The translations under genes were made by a program, and so were the position numbers. From Streptococcus vestibularis ATCC 49124 (GTDB taxonomy: Bacteria > Bacillota > Bacilli > Lactobacillales > Streptococcaceae), in assembly GCF_000188295.1 (NCBI RefSeq), contig NZ_GL831112.1, positions 180,311 through 216,572 on the forward strand: a DNA stretch of 36,262 bases, written 5' to 3'. Below, in pieces: positions 1 to 6,845 of this stretch (position 1 is the stretch's first letter; each line of letters starts with the position of its first letter). The notes under the pieces are model-generated. The model saw only the letters and a program-made list of their open reading frames with translations. It was not told the DNA's origin and made no database searches.

Positions 1-3
1 ATT

Positions 4-339
4 ATGTCAATTTTTGCATCGGCTTTTACGCCCATTTCTGTCTCTTTGGCTAAGGAGAATATTGCTTCAGCTGAAAAATTTATTTTGTTTATTGGTCGTT
101 CTTCGTGTCCGTATTGTCAGCGTTTTGAGCCTAAATTATCAAATGTTGCTCGTAAATCTGAATTTAATATTTTTTATATTAATAGTGAAAATAGTGATGA
201 ACTGGGAGAGATTCAGGCTTTACGTAAACGCTATGGTATTGCGACTGTACCTGCACTGTTTGTTTCAGAAAAAGGTGCTGCGAAGGTTGTTTGTGACTCT
301 TCGCTCTCTGAGGAAGACATTTTGGATTTTATTTCTTAA
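4..339 (+). CDS. Thioredoxin-fold protein, bacteriocin-accessory (PedC/BlpG) type
   Basis: A 111-residue protein with a thioredoxin-like fold. A CPYC redox motif (C35-C38) follows a hydrophobic strand (FILFIGRSS), and a cis-proline-like TVPALFV segment lies about 45 residues later, as in thioredoxins. The short N-terminal extension and CPYC rather than WCGPC resemble the PedC/BlpG-type accessory proteins encoded with class II bacteriocins, which are thought to help disulfide formation in the peptides. That assignment is inferred: the bacteriocin genes would lie upstream, outside the window. The ATG is only 3 bases from the window edge, so the ribosome site cannot be seen and the true start could be further upstream. 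Everything just downstream is decayed, so this may be the last intact gene of an eroding cluster. Confidence 0.6.
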   Translation: MSIFASAFTPISVSLAKENIASAEKFILFIGRSSCPYCQRFEPKLSNVARKSEFNIFYINSENSDELGEIQALRKRYGIATVPALFVSEKGAAKVVCDSSLSEEDILDFIS

Positions 340-359
340 GTTATTTTTTGGAGGTTCTT

Positions 360-470
360 ATGTTTATTTCTAAACAAGAGGTCCAGTATTATGTAACAGA
401 TTGAATGGGCATTACTCATTATTCAATTATGTTCGATGGATGGAAGAGGCTAGAACTTTTTTTCTGAGGA
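360..470 (+). pseudogene. Frameshifted N-terminal remnant, possibly a hotdog thioesterase
   Basis: A good ribosome site (GGAGG at 350-354) precedes an ATG at 360 that reads MFISKQEVQYYVTD and then stops at 402-404. In another frame, from 401, the reading NGHYSLFNYVRWMEEARTFF follows at once. Together they look like the start of a hotdog acyl-thioesterase (a DxNGHxxNxxYxRWMEEAR pattern) broken by a frameshift. No convincing continuation exists after about 470, where the tRNA fragment begins. The family assignment rests on one short motif and is tentative. Confidence 0.35.
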
Positions 471-496
471 GGGAATTATTTCTCCTGTTATTTCTA

Positions 497-548
497 TGCG
501 AACACTGGATTTTGAGTCCAGCGAGTCTGCCAATTCCGCCACTCCGGC
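497..548 (-). pseudogene. Truncated tRNA-Leu(CAA), 5' half only
   Basis: On the minus strand the sequence starts GCCGGAGTGGCGGAATTGGC, a tRNA-Leu acceptor strand and D arm. It continues with an anticodon arm CTGGA-CTCAAAA-TCCAG, giving anticodon CAA, and enters the variable arm (GTGTTCGCA). It then runs into unrelated DNA: there is no T arm with TTCGA and no 3' acceptor strand to pair with GCCGGAG. It cannot make a working tRNA. Just upstream on the same strand, near 563-583, is a weak T-arm-like stretch that may be a degenerate neighbouring tRNA. Confidence 0.7.
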
Positions 549-683
549 AAAGTATAACCGGGTTAGCTGGTTTCGAGCCAACGCATTCGTGTTAATATAA
601 AGCTACAACGACTTTCTTAGATCAGATTTCTATAGAAATTTCTGTAAAAAGTGTTAAATCTGCTAAACTTTTTTCTGTATAGA

Positions 684-821
684 ATGCTAAATCAAGATGG
701 TGTTCTAGTTTGTACAGGTCTTTCAGAACATAGTTTTTTGTCGAAAGAAGGTAGTTTTGTTAATCTAAAAAATGATTACCCTGCATTCTTTAAATTTTTG
801 AAAGAACAATCAATTTTATAA
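684..821 (+). pseudogene. C-terminal remnant of an unrecognised gene (45 codons)
   Basis: An open frame of 45 codons starts at ATG 684, begins MLNQDGVLVCTGLSEHSF, ends KFLKEQSIL and stops at 819-821. It has no clear ribosome site and reads like the tail of a longer protein; I do not recognise the family. It ends just before a hairpin with A and T tracts on its flanks, consistent with an original gene terminator that converged on the macrodomain gene and was later split by the IS. The 80 bases before it are AT-rich and hold a perfect 14-base palindrome, ATTTCTATAGAAAT, at 626-639. Confidence 0.35.
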
Positions 822-829
822 TAAAAAAG

Positions 830-848
830 AAAATCAATTTTGATTTTC
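830..848. repeat. Left copy of IS target duplication (hairpin)
   Basis: AAAATCAATTTTGATTTTC, identical to 2384-2402. With the base before it, it forms an 8-bp stem (GAAAATCA/TGATTTTC) with loop ATTT. Confidence 0.8.
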
Positions 849-856
849 TGAGAATG

Positions 857-890
857 AAGACAAACATCGTTTTTGATGTTTGTCTTTTTT
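857..890 (+). terminator. Inward-facing terminator at the IS left end
   Basis: GACAAACATC, loop GTTTTT, GATGTTTGTC, then T6. The 10-bp stem is perfect. It would stop plus-strand transcription entering the element from the left flank, where it would be antisense to the transposase. Confidence 0.75.
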
Positions 891-2377
891 ATATTCTTAC
901 CTAATTCTCCTATAATCCAATAATATTGAGATATTTGGGTATAATTATAGGTCTTCCCTGCTATCATTTTTACCAATTTTTTGATATTTAGACATGCTAA
1001 AGTAAGCGCAACCTTATCTTCCATTTTGGACTTTCCTTTTTTCTGGTATAACGTAAGTTATGATATTCTTTAGCTGTTCTGAATAACCGTTCTATCGTTT
1101 CTTTACGGTGTTGATACCGTTCTTTCATACCACTTTGATGGCGAATATCTTCACAGACTTCCAAGGCATCTTTCCAAATGTGACGCACAACAACTTTTTG
1201 GTGCTGGCGACTTTCTGTACAAATCGCTAACAAGGGACAGGTCTTACAAATTTTAGGATTGCTTTTATATTCTCTATAGCCTTCACGTGTAGTTGTACGA
1301 TAAGATAATACCTAATTCTCTGGACAAAGATAATAATAAAAATGCTCGTCATAGACAAAGTCTTTTGGACGTAAAAAATTTTTCTTACCTCTTGGTCTAG
1401 TGTAAGGGAAAACTGGTGTAATTCCTTTTTCTAGAAGAAACTTGGCAATACTAGGTGTTTTATAGCTTGAATCCGCAATAATGAATTCAGGTGAGAAGGC
1501 TTCTAGTTTGGCAAAAAGGCCAGGGAAGCCCTGACTATCATGGATATTTCCTGATTCAACTGTATAAGTCAAGGCCCAACCATGTTTATCACAAGCTACC
1601 TGAGTATTATAAGCGAAGACTTCCTTATGTTCCCTCCTTATGAAACAAACCACTGTCTGGGTTCGTCGTTGATTGTTTCTTAGGTTTAGCCTCGCCTTTT
1701 TTTGCGGGCTTTAAGAACTTTTTTACGTGTTTTCTCCTATCTAAATTAATTTCAGTCTCCAGTTGTTCACTCATGAATTTAGCTTTTTGATCAACAACAG
1801 TTTTGTAGTTATGATTATTAGCAGTTGCCTTGATATGAGTCCCATCAATGAAGATTTCTGAGGGATCAATGAGCCCTGCTTCCAAAACATGATGAAGCAC
1901 ATGACTAAAAATGTGTGCTAAAACTTCTTTGTTTTGAAAGCGTCGGCTATAGTTCTTACCGTAAGTTGTAAAATGTGGTACCTTATCGTCCAGAGATAAG
2001 CCAAGAAATCATCGGTAAGCCGTATTCACCTCAATATTTTTGATGGTTTGGCGCATAGAACGAATGCCATAAAAACATTGAATCAACGGAATTTTAACTA
2101 ATAAAACAGGGTCTAGACTAGGGCGACCATTATCCGAGGAATAACTATCTTCGACAAGATCATAAATAAAAGAAAAATCAATCGTTTCCTCTACTTTTCT
2201 TAGAAAATGGTCTTTAGGCACAAGTTCATCAAGCGTATAGAATCCTACTTGATGTCGATTGTATTCAGGGGGGTGTGAAACGTAGGAGCACCTCACCAAA
2301 TACCTTTTTCTTTTATTATACTCCTTCAAAGCAAGAAAAATCCCCAGAAGTATAACTTCTGAGGACTTTGTCTTCAA
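867..2377 (-). pseudogene. IS1182-family transposase, broken
   Basis: Read in pieces on the minus strand, the product contains the IS1182 N-terminal domain (NRHQVGFYTLDELVP, later SDNGRPSLDPVLLVK and GIRSMRQTIK), a DDE block (FIDGTHIKA, then FIIADSSYKTP) and a C-terminal cysteine cluster (CKTCPLLAICTES). Four lesions are visible: TGG to TGA after NTAYR (stop at 2009-2011), a frameshift near 1627-1650 after LFHKEG, CAG to TAG after LCPEN (stop at 1312-1314), and a 1-base loss in an A tract near 1035-1040 before MEDKVALTL. Translation between the stops stays in frame, so the damage is recent. The original start codon is unclear, and the last frame runs out through the end of the element. Confidence 0.85.
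2336..2364 (-). terminator. Inward-facing terminator at the IS right end
   Basis: On the minus strand CCTCAGAAG, loop TTATA, CTTCTGGGG is followed by ATTTTT. It lies upstream of the conserved part of the transposase, where it would block readthrough from the macrodomain side. Confidence 0.7.
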
Positions 2378-2383
2378 TCTGAA

Positions 2384-2402
2384 AAAATCAATTTTGATTT
2401 TC
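2384..2402. repeat. Right copy of IS target duplication (hairpin)
   Basis: Identical to 830-848. It is followed by a T6 run and lies just after the stop of the macrodomain gene on the minus strand, so it probably still acts as that gene's terminator. Confidence 0.8.
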
Positions 2403-2406
2403 TTTT

Positions 2407-3189
2407 TTATTCTGCAAGGAGATCTTGATAAATATTTAAATTTTCATCATCAAAGACGTTAAAAATAACCTTTTTAACAATATCGGAGTAATCAATAAAG
2501 GTTTTAACAGTTTTAATTGCGATTTCTGCTGCTTTTTGTTTTGGAAATTTGAAATCACCAGTTGATATACATGGTATGGATATTGATTCTATATTGTTTT
2601 TTTCCGCTAGTGCTAATACTGAAAGATACGATTTAACCAAAAGATCTTCATCAATTGGTGTTAGTTGGTTTTCAATTTTTGGACCAACTGTATGTATAAC
2701 AAAGGCAGAAGGGAGATTATAAGCTGGGGTTATTTTAGCCATTCCTACTGGTTCTTCATATCCTTGTTCTAAGATGAGTTCGAAACAAGCTTGACGTAAC
2801 TGGACACCTGCATATGTATGAATAGCATTATCAACACAATTATGGAGTGGTTTCATACATCCAAGTAAGGTTTTATTTGCTGCATTTACAATTGCATCTA
2901 CCTCTAGTCTTGTAATATCACCTTTCCATAGATAGATTCTCTCATCTTGAGGAATAGACTGGAGAGAGTTGAGTTGTACTATTCCTCGTTCACCTTTTCT
3001 AACTTGTAGGTAAAGGTCTTGGATGGTCAAGAATTGTGTTGATGCTGCCATTGGTTTACGTGTATTAAAGAGTGCTCTTAGGAGTTTCTGCTTTTCTTCG
3101 AGCTCTTCTGGAACAATCAAATCATGTAATTCTAGATTTTCTTTTTTGAGTTCACCTATGAGATAGGTAATCATTGCATCTTTATCCAT
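2407..3189 (-). CDS. Zinc-dependent macrodomain, protein-ADP-ribose hydrolase type
   Basis: A 260-residue protein made of an N-terminal extension of about 80 residues and a macrodomain. The ADP-ribose-binding core is seen as KGDITRLEVDAIVNAAN (residues 89-105), followed by GCMKPLHNCVDNAIHTYAG (110-128). That segment matches the zinc-macrodomain signature GCxxPxHxCxDNxIHxxAG, in which C111, H116 and C118 would bind catalytic zinc. SIPCISTGDFKFP and a C-terminal strand complete the fold. The family removes ADP-ribose from proteins; in other streptococci and staphylococci it is often encoded beside the SirTM ADP-ribosyltransferase and a lipoate-protein ligase. Neither partner is seen here: one side is the IS, the other trxA. 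The gene is intact with its own promoter. Confidence 0.85.
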   Translation of the reverse strand: MDKDAMITYLIGELKKENLELHDLIVPEELEEKQKLLRALFNTRKPMAASTQFLTIQDLYLQVRKGERGIVQLNSLQSIPQDERIYLWKGDITRLEVDAIVNAANKTLLGCMKPLHNCVDNAIHTYAGVQLRQACFELILEQGYEEPVGMAKITPAYNLPSAFVIHTVGPKIENQLTPIDEDLLVKSYLSVLALAEKNNIESISIPCISTGDFKFPKQKAAEIAIKTVKTFIDYSDIVKKVIFNVFDDENLNIYQDLLAE

Positions 3190-3221
3190 GTTTACTCTTT
3201 TCTATTTTTAGTTTATTTATT

Positions 3222-3250
3222 ATTATACTCTCAAGGTATTCTATGGGCAA
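3222..3250 (-). promoter_or_regulatory. Promoter of the macrodomain gene
   Basis: On the minus strand TTGCCC (3250-3245), a 17-base spacer, then TATAAT (3227-3222). The leader would be about 27 bases, with an AAAGAG ribosome site before the ATG at 3189. Confidence 0.65.
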
Positions 3251-3313
3251 GTGATGTCCATGATAGGAAATGACTAATATTTGATAAGAAATTCTTATGT
3301 ATGTATCAAATTC

Positions 3314-3342
3314 TTGCAATGGCCTTTAGAATCATATAGAAT
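3314..3342 (+). promoter_or_regulatory. Promoter of trxA
   Basis: TTGCAA (3314-3319), a 17-base spacer and TAGAAT (3337-3342). The TATAAT at 3359-3364 is too close to the AGGAGG ribosome site at 3369-3374 to be the -10 box of this gene. Confidence 0.6.
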
Positions 3343-3382
3343 AGGTCTACAAAAGTTTTATAATATCTAGGAGGATAATTAA

Positions 3383-3697
3383 ATGACACAAGTAGTAACA
3401 GATTCTACATTTGAACAAGAAACAGCTGAAGGACTCGTCTTGATTGATTTTTGGGCAACTTGGTGTGGGCCTTGCTTGATGCAAGCACCAATTCTTGAGC
3501 AACTTTCTGAAGAGATTTCAGAAGATGAACTAAAGATTGTGAAGCTTGATGTTGATGAGAATCCAGAAACAGCACAAAAATTTGGAATTATGTCTATCCC
3601 AACTTTGTTATTCAAAAAAGATGGGGAGGTTGTTAAGCAAGTTGCAGGTGTTCATACAAAAGAACAAATTAAAGCTATCGTTGCTGAGCTTAGCTAA
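3383..3697 (+). CDS. trxA: Thioredoxin
   Basis: A classical 104-residue thioredoxin. The active site is WCGPC (C28-C31) in LIDFWATWCGPCLMQAP, the cis-proline loop is MSIPTLLF, and the length is normal. It reduces disulfides in cytoplasmic proteins such as ribonucleotide reductase and peroxidases, and is itself recycled by thioredoxin reductase, which is not in the window. AGGAGG lies 8 bases before the ATG. In several streptococci trxA follows mutS2; here it stands alone behind the macrodomain gene and has its own promoter. A weak hairpin (TCCC-ATTTA-GGGA) and a T run follow the stop near 3711-3738. Confidence 0.93.
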   Translation: MTQVVTDSTFEQETAEGLVLIDFWATWCGPCLMQAPILEQLSEEISEDELKIVKLDVDENPETAQKFGIMSIPTLLFKKDGEVVKQVAGVHTKEQIKAIVAELS

Positions 3698-3757
3698 GTA
3701 ATAATCGCCATCCCATTTAGGGAGAGTTTAGTTTTTTCGAACGATGAGGAGAGTCAA

Positions 3758-4189
3758 ATGTCTTATTCATTTCAAAACCCTAGTGCTGAGGTTATAGAAT
3801 CTTATTTAAAATCAGCAAAGACTATCGCAATCGTTGGTCTATCTCATCGTAAGGAGGCAGCATCTTATCAAGTTGCGCATTTCCTACAAGCTGCTGGTTA
3901 TCGTATCATACCAGTAAATCCTAAACTAGAAGGTCAGGAGCTTCTAGGAGAGCATGTTTATGCTTATCTTAAGGACATCCCGTTTTCGGTAGATATTGTT
4001 GATGTTTTTAGACGCAGTGAGTATTTACCAGATGTTGCTTATGATTTTCTTGAAACGAAGGACAAAGTTTTTTGGAGTCAAATCGGTCTTGAAAATGAAG
4101 AGGCAGAGACTATTCTTCGTCAGGCTAATAGACAGGATATTGTAATGAATCGCTGTACAAAGATAGAATATATGCGACTCTTTGTTTAA
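3758..4189 (+). CDS. CoA-binding-domain protein (YneT/COG1832 family)
   Basis: A 143-residue single-domain Rossmann protein of the CoA_binding_2 type. Its marks are KTIAIVGLSHRKEAASYQVAHFL near residue 20, the strand-turn YRIIPVNPKLEGQELLGE, and VDIVDVFRRSEYLPDVA. The fold is that of the nucleotide-binding domain of succinyl-CoA synthetase. The cellular role of these stand-alone proteins is not well established. A GAGGAGA ribosome site lies 8 bases before the ATG. It ends at a terminator (4200-4229). The 60-base gap from trxA has only a weak hairpin, so co-transcription with trxA is possible. Confidence 0.85.
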   Translation: MSYSFQNPSAEVIESYLKSAKTIAIVGLSHRKEAASYQVAHFLQAAGYRIIPVNPKLEGQELLGEHVYAYLKDIPFSVDIVDVFRRSEYLPDVAYDFLETKDKVFWSQIGLENEEAETILRQANRQDIVMNRCTKIEYMRLFV

Positions 4190-4199
4190 TAAAATGAAA

Positions 4200-4229
4200 A
4201 GGTGAGTGAGCTAAGCTCGCTCCTTTTTG
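4200..4229 (+). terminator. Terminator after the CoA-binding gene
   Basis: GAGTGAGC, loop TAA, GCTCGCTC (one G-T pair), then CTTTTT. The T tract runs straight into the tatD -10 region. Confidence 0.8.
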
Positions 4230-4236
4230 TTATAAT
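4228..4236 (+). promoter_or_regulatory. Extended -10 promoter of tatD
   Basis: TGTTATAAT: an extended TG and a perfect TATAAT (4231-4236), with no good -35 box. Transcription is expected to start about 7 bases after the -10 box, at or next to the A of the tatD ATG (4243). Confidence 0.7.
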
Positions 4237-4242
4237 AGACCT

Positions 4243-5019
4243 ATGATTAGAATTTTTGATACACATACCCATCTTAATGTGGATAATTTTGCAGGAAAAG
4301 AACAAGAAGAAGTAAATTTTGCAGCTGAACTTGGTGTTGTTAAAATGAATATTGTTGGTTTTGATAAAGCGACAATTAAGAAGTCTTTAGCGCTGTCAGA
4401 GCAATACGACCAGCTATATAGTACAATCGGATGGCATCCTACAGAAGCAGGATCATATTCTCAGGAAATTGAGGATATGATTGTGTCACAATTGGGGAAT
4501 CCGAACGTAGTGGCACTTGGCGAGATTGGTTTGGACTATTATTGGATGGAAGATTCTAAGGAGGTTCAGATTGAGGTCTTTAAGCGTCAAATAGGCTTGT
4601 CAAAGGAATATAATTTGCCTTTCGTTGTACACACACGTGACGCACTTGAGGATACCTACGCTGTTATTAAAGAAGTTGGTGTTGGTCCTCGTGGGGGGAT
4701 TATGCACTCATACTCAGGATCCCTGGAGATGGCTCAAAAATTTGTTGAGCTCGGTATGATGATTTCATTTTCAGGTGTTGTAACTTTTAAGAAGGCTTTG
4801 GATGTCCAAGAAGCTGCTCAGTACTTACCTTTAGATAAGATTTTAGTTGAAACAGATGCGCCGTATCTAGCACCTGTGCCAAAACGTGGTCGTGAAAATC
4901 GTACAGGGTATACACGTTACGTGGTGGATAAGATTGCAGAGCTTCGTGGTTTAACAAGTGAAGAGGTTGCAAGAGTTACTTATGACAATGCGATGAGGAT
5001 TTTTGGTCTGAATGAGTAA
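4243..5019 (+). CDS. tatD: TatD-family metal-dependent nuclease
   Basis: A 258-residue TIM-barrel hydrolase of the TatD family, acting in DNA quality control and RNA trimming. Metal-ligand motifs are present in order: HTHLN (H8, H10), the glutamate in ALGEIGLDYYW near residue 90, FVVHTRDA, MHSYSGS and VETDAPYLAP. It overlaps rnmV by 8 bases, the usual streptococcal pairing, so the two are co-transcribed. The ATG has no ribosome site: only AGACCT separates it from TATAAT, so the mRNA is probably leaderless. The next in-frame starts would remove the HTH metal motif, so this ATG must be right. Confidence 0.93.
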   Translation: MIRIFDTHTHLNVDNFAGKEQEEVNFAAELGVVKMNIVGFDKATIKKSLALSEQYDQLYSTIGWHPTEAGSYSQEIEDMIVSQLGNPNVVALGEIGLDYYWMEDSKEVQIEVFKRQIGLSKEYNLPFVVHTRDALEDTYAVIKEVGVGPRGGIMHSYSGSLEMAQKFVELGMMISFSGVVTFKKALDVQEAAQYLPLDKILVETDAPYLAPVPKRGRENRTGYTRYVVDKIAELRGLTSEEVARVTYDNAMRIFGLNE

Positions 5020-5572
5020 AATAAAAATTCAAGAAGTTATCGTCGTAGAAGGCAAGGATGATACGGCAAATTTGAGACGTTTTTATGAGGTGGATACCTA
5101 TGAGACTAGGGGTTCTGCTATTAATGAGGATGACTTAGAGCGTATCGATAAGCTTAATAAATTACGAGGAGTGATTGTTTTCACAGATCCAGATTATAAT
5201 GGAGAACGTATTCGGAAAATCATCATGGAAGCTGTTCCGACAGCAAAGCATGCTTTTTTGAACCGTGGTGAAGCAAGTCCAAAATCTAAGACAAGAGGTC
5301 GTTCCTTGGGGGTTGAGCATGCAAATTTTGAAGATATTCAGAAGGCACTGGCTGGAGTTCTAGGTAGTTACGATGATGATAATCAGTTTGATATCAGTAA
5401 ATCAGATCTCATGAAGTTAGGACTTTTAATGGGATCGGATAGCCGTAAACGTCGAGAATATTTGGGGGAAGCGTTTCGCATTGGTTATTGCAATGGAAAG
5501 CAGCTTTTAAAACGTTTGGAATTGTTTGGAATTACTTTAGAAGAACTTGAAGAGGTCATGGAGAAATACTAG
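5012..5572 (+). CDS. rnmV: Ribonuclease M5
   Basis: A 186-residue TOPRIM-domain nuclease that matures the ends of the 5S rRNA precursor, working on a precursor bound by ribosomal protein L18. TOPRIM motifs are visible: VVEGKDD near residue 12 supplies the catalytic glutamate, and VIVFTDPDYNGERIR near residue 50 supplies the acidic DxD-type motif. The GEASPKSK-TRGRSLGVEHA stretch is typical of the family. It starts inside the end of tatD, so translation is probably coupled. A hairpin at 5614-5637 may end the operon. Confidence 0.93.
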   Translation: MSKIKIQEVIVVEGKDDTANLRRFYEVDTYETRGSAINEDDLERIDKLNKLRGVIVFTDPDYNGERIRKIIMEAVPTAKHAFLNRGEASPKSKTRGRSLGVEHANFEDIQKALAGVLGSYDDDNQFDISKSDLMKLGLLMGSDSRKRREYLGEAFRIGYCNGKQLLKRLELFGITLEELEEVMEKY

Positions 5573-5613
5573 GGTTATTAGTGCTCTTAGAAATTAAGAA
5601 GTTGCTAAAGTTG

Positions 5614-5637
5614 CTGCTAAATAGTTTCTTTTAGCAG
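5614..5637. terminator. Hairpin after tatD-rnmV, weak terminator
   Basis: CTGCTAAA, an 8-base loop, TTTAGCAG: a perfect 8-bp stem but no strong T tract after it. It may be a weak terminator or RNA 3'-end stabiliser. The rest of 5573-5715 is AT-rich without a gene. Confidence 0.4.
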
Positions 5638-5715
5638 TTAAGATAATTAAGAATCTGATTTAATTTTGAATTAAAGTAACAAGAATCCTGATATTAAAAT
5701 AAGAAAAGAGAATAA

Positions 5716-6588
5716 ATGAGAATTGCAGATTATAGCGTGACCAAGGCTGTCCTTGAACGTCATGGTTTTACCTTTAAGAAGTCTTTTGGACAGAACTTCT
5801 TAACAGATACAAATATTTTACAAAAGATTGTTGATACGGCCGAGATTGACAAAAATGTCAATGTTATCGAAATTGGGCCTGGTATTGGAGCATTAACAGA
5901 ATTTTTAGCTGAAAATGCTGCGGAAGTTATGGCATTTGAAATTGATGAGCGATTGGTTCCGATTTTGGAAGATACTCTGCGTGATCATGATAATGTTAAA
6001 GTGATTAATGAAGACGTTCTCAAGGCAGATTTACAGACACGTGTCAAAGAATTTGAAAATCCAAATCTACCAATCAAGGTTGTAGCCAATCTACCATACT
6101 ATATTACGACACCAATTTTAATGCATTTGATTGAGAGTAAGATTCCTTTTGAAGAATTTGTTGTTATGATGCAAAAAGAAGTTGCAGATCGTATTTCTGC
6201 TGAGCCCAATACAAAGGCCTATGGTTCGTTATCCATCGCTGTGCAATATTATATGACTGCTAAGGTGGCATTCGTTGTCCCTCGTACAGTTTTTGTGCCA
6301 GCACCTAATGTTGACTCGGCTATTTTGAAGATGACACGCCGTAAGCAACCTTTAGTTGAAGTTAAAGACGAAGATTTCTTTTTCCGTGTATCAAAGGCTA
6401 GTTTTGTGCATCGTCGCAAGACGCTTTGGAATAATCTGACAAGTCATTTTGGTAAGTCTGAAGAAGTTAAAAACAAGCTTGAGCAGGCTTTGGAAAATGC
6501 AACTATAAAACCTTCTATTCGCGGAGAGGCGCTGTCTATTTCTGATTTTGCACGTCTATCAGATGCTTTGAGAGAAGCTGGTCTATAA
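5716..6588 (+). CDS. rsmA: 16S rRNA dimethyladenosine transferase RsmA (KsgA)
   Basis: A 290-residue S-adenosylmethionine-dependent methyltransferase that dimethylates two adjacent adenines in helix 45 of 16S rRNA late in 30S assembly. Motifs: [11 protein letters not shown] at the N-terminus, the SAM-binding loop [15 protein letters not shown] (near residue 51), acidic residue in [10 protein letters not shown], and the catalytic [14 protein letters not shown] (near residue 124). The C-terminal domain ([20 protein letters not shown]) is complete. The ribosome site AAAAGAG precedes the ATG. A strong terminator follows 4 bases after the stop. It belongs with rnmV and rsgA as ribosome maturation functions. 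Confidence 0.96.
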   Translation: MRIADYSVTKAVLERHGFTFKKSFGQNFLTDTNILQKIVDTAEIDKNVNVIEIGPGIGALTEFLAENAAEVMAFEIDERLVPILEDTLRDHDNVKVINEDVLKADLQTRVKEFENPNLPIKVVANLPYYITTPILMHLIESKIPFEEFVVMMQKEVADRISAEPNTKAYGSLSIAVQYYMTAKVAFVVPRTVFVPAPNVDSAILKMTRRKQPLVEVKDEDFFFRVSKASFVHRRKTLWNNLTSHFGKSEEVKNKLEQALENATIKPSIRGEALSISDFARLSDALREAGL

Positions 6589-6591
6589 TTC

Positions 6592-6622
6592 AAAAATCCC
6601 ACTGAATGTCAGTGGGATTTTA
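6592..6622. terminator. Bidirectional terminator between rsmA and tRNA-Leu
   Basis: AATCCCACTG, loop AATGT, CAGTGGGATT, with A and T runs on both sides. It ends rsmA on the plus strand and the convergent tRNA-Leu on the minus strand. Confidence 0.88.
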
Positions 6623-6626
6623 GCTA

Positions 6627-6710
6627 TGCGGAGAAAGGGAGTTGAACCCTCACGCTTGAAAAAAGCACATGCGCCTGAAGCATGCGTGTCTGCCATTCCA
6701 CCACCTCCGC
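6627..6710 (-). tRNA. tRNA-Leu (anticodon CAG)
   Basis: An 84-base class II tRNA. The acceptor GCGGAGG pairs with the 3' strand TCTCCGC followed by A. The anticodon arm is CATGC-TTCAGGC-GCATG, giving anticodon CAG. A long variable arm follows, and the T arm is GAGGGTTCAACTCCC with loop TTCAACT. CCA is not encoded. It sits alone between rsmA and rsgA, on the opposite strand. Confidence 0.95.
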
Positions 6711-6808
6711 AGTGATAGGATTATTATACTGCAAATTAGTAAAAATTCAAGGAGTTCAAAGGAATTGTGTTCCGTGCTTGTTTTGGGTCAGAAATGCTTG
6801 TAGTTTTG

Positions 6809-6817
6809 TGGTATAAT
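6809..6817 (+). promoter_or_regulatory. Extended -10 promoter of the rsgA operon
   Basis: TGGTATAAT (TATAAT at 6812-6817) without a clear -35 box. The start would be near 6824, about 20 bases before the TTG start codon of rsgA. Confidence 0.65.
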
Positions 6818-6845
6818 AGGGCTATTAAACGGATGAGGAGTTCAC

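Larger units (their letters stand above)
848..2383 (-). mobile_element. IS1182-family insertion sequence, inactivated
   Basis: An element of about 1.5 kb carries a DDE transposase of the IS1182 type on the minus strand. The ends are imperfect inverted repeats sharing GAAGACAAA: the left end reads CTGAGAATGAAGACAAA and the right end, on the minus strand, TTTCAGATTGAAGACAAA. It is flanked by a 19-base direct repeat, AAAATCAATTTTGATTTTC, at 830-848 and 2384-2402; the exact boundary is uncertain by one or two bases. The repeated sequence is itself a hairpin, the old terminator between two convergent genes. The transposase has at least four disabling lesions, so the element cannot move by itself. 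Confidence 0.85.

Noticed and set aside
563..583. A second tRNA upstream of the tRNA-Leu fragment
   Set aside because: Only a T-arm-like stretch with a non-standard loop is present, and no matching acceptor or anticodon arm.
401..595. A 64-codon open frame crossing the tRNA fragment
   Set aside because: Its second half is antisense to the truncated tRNA-Leu. Only the first 20 or so codons look like protein, as part of a frameshifted remnant.
776..1024. A separate small gene at the left end of the IS
   Set aside because: It is the transposase C-terminus in a shifted frame, running out through the inverted repeat into flanking DNA.
3359..3364. TATAAT directly before trxA as its -10 box
   Set aside because: It would start transcription within the ribosome site. 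TTGCAA-17-TAGAAT upstream is a better promoter.
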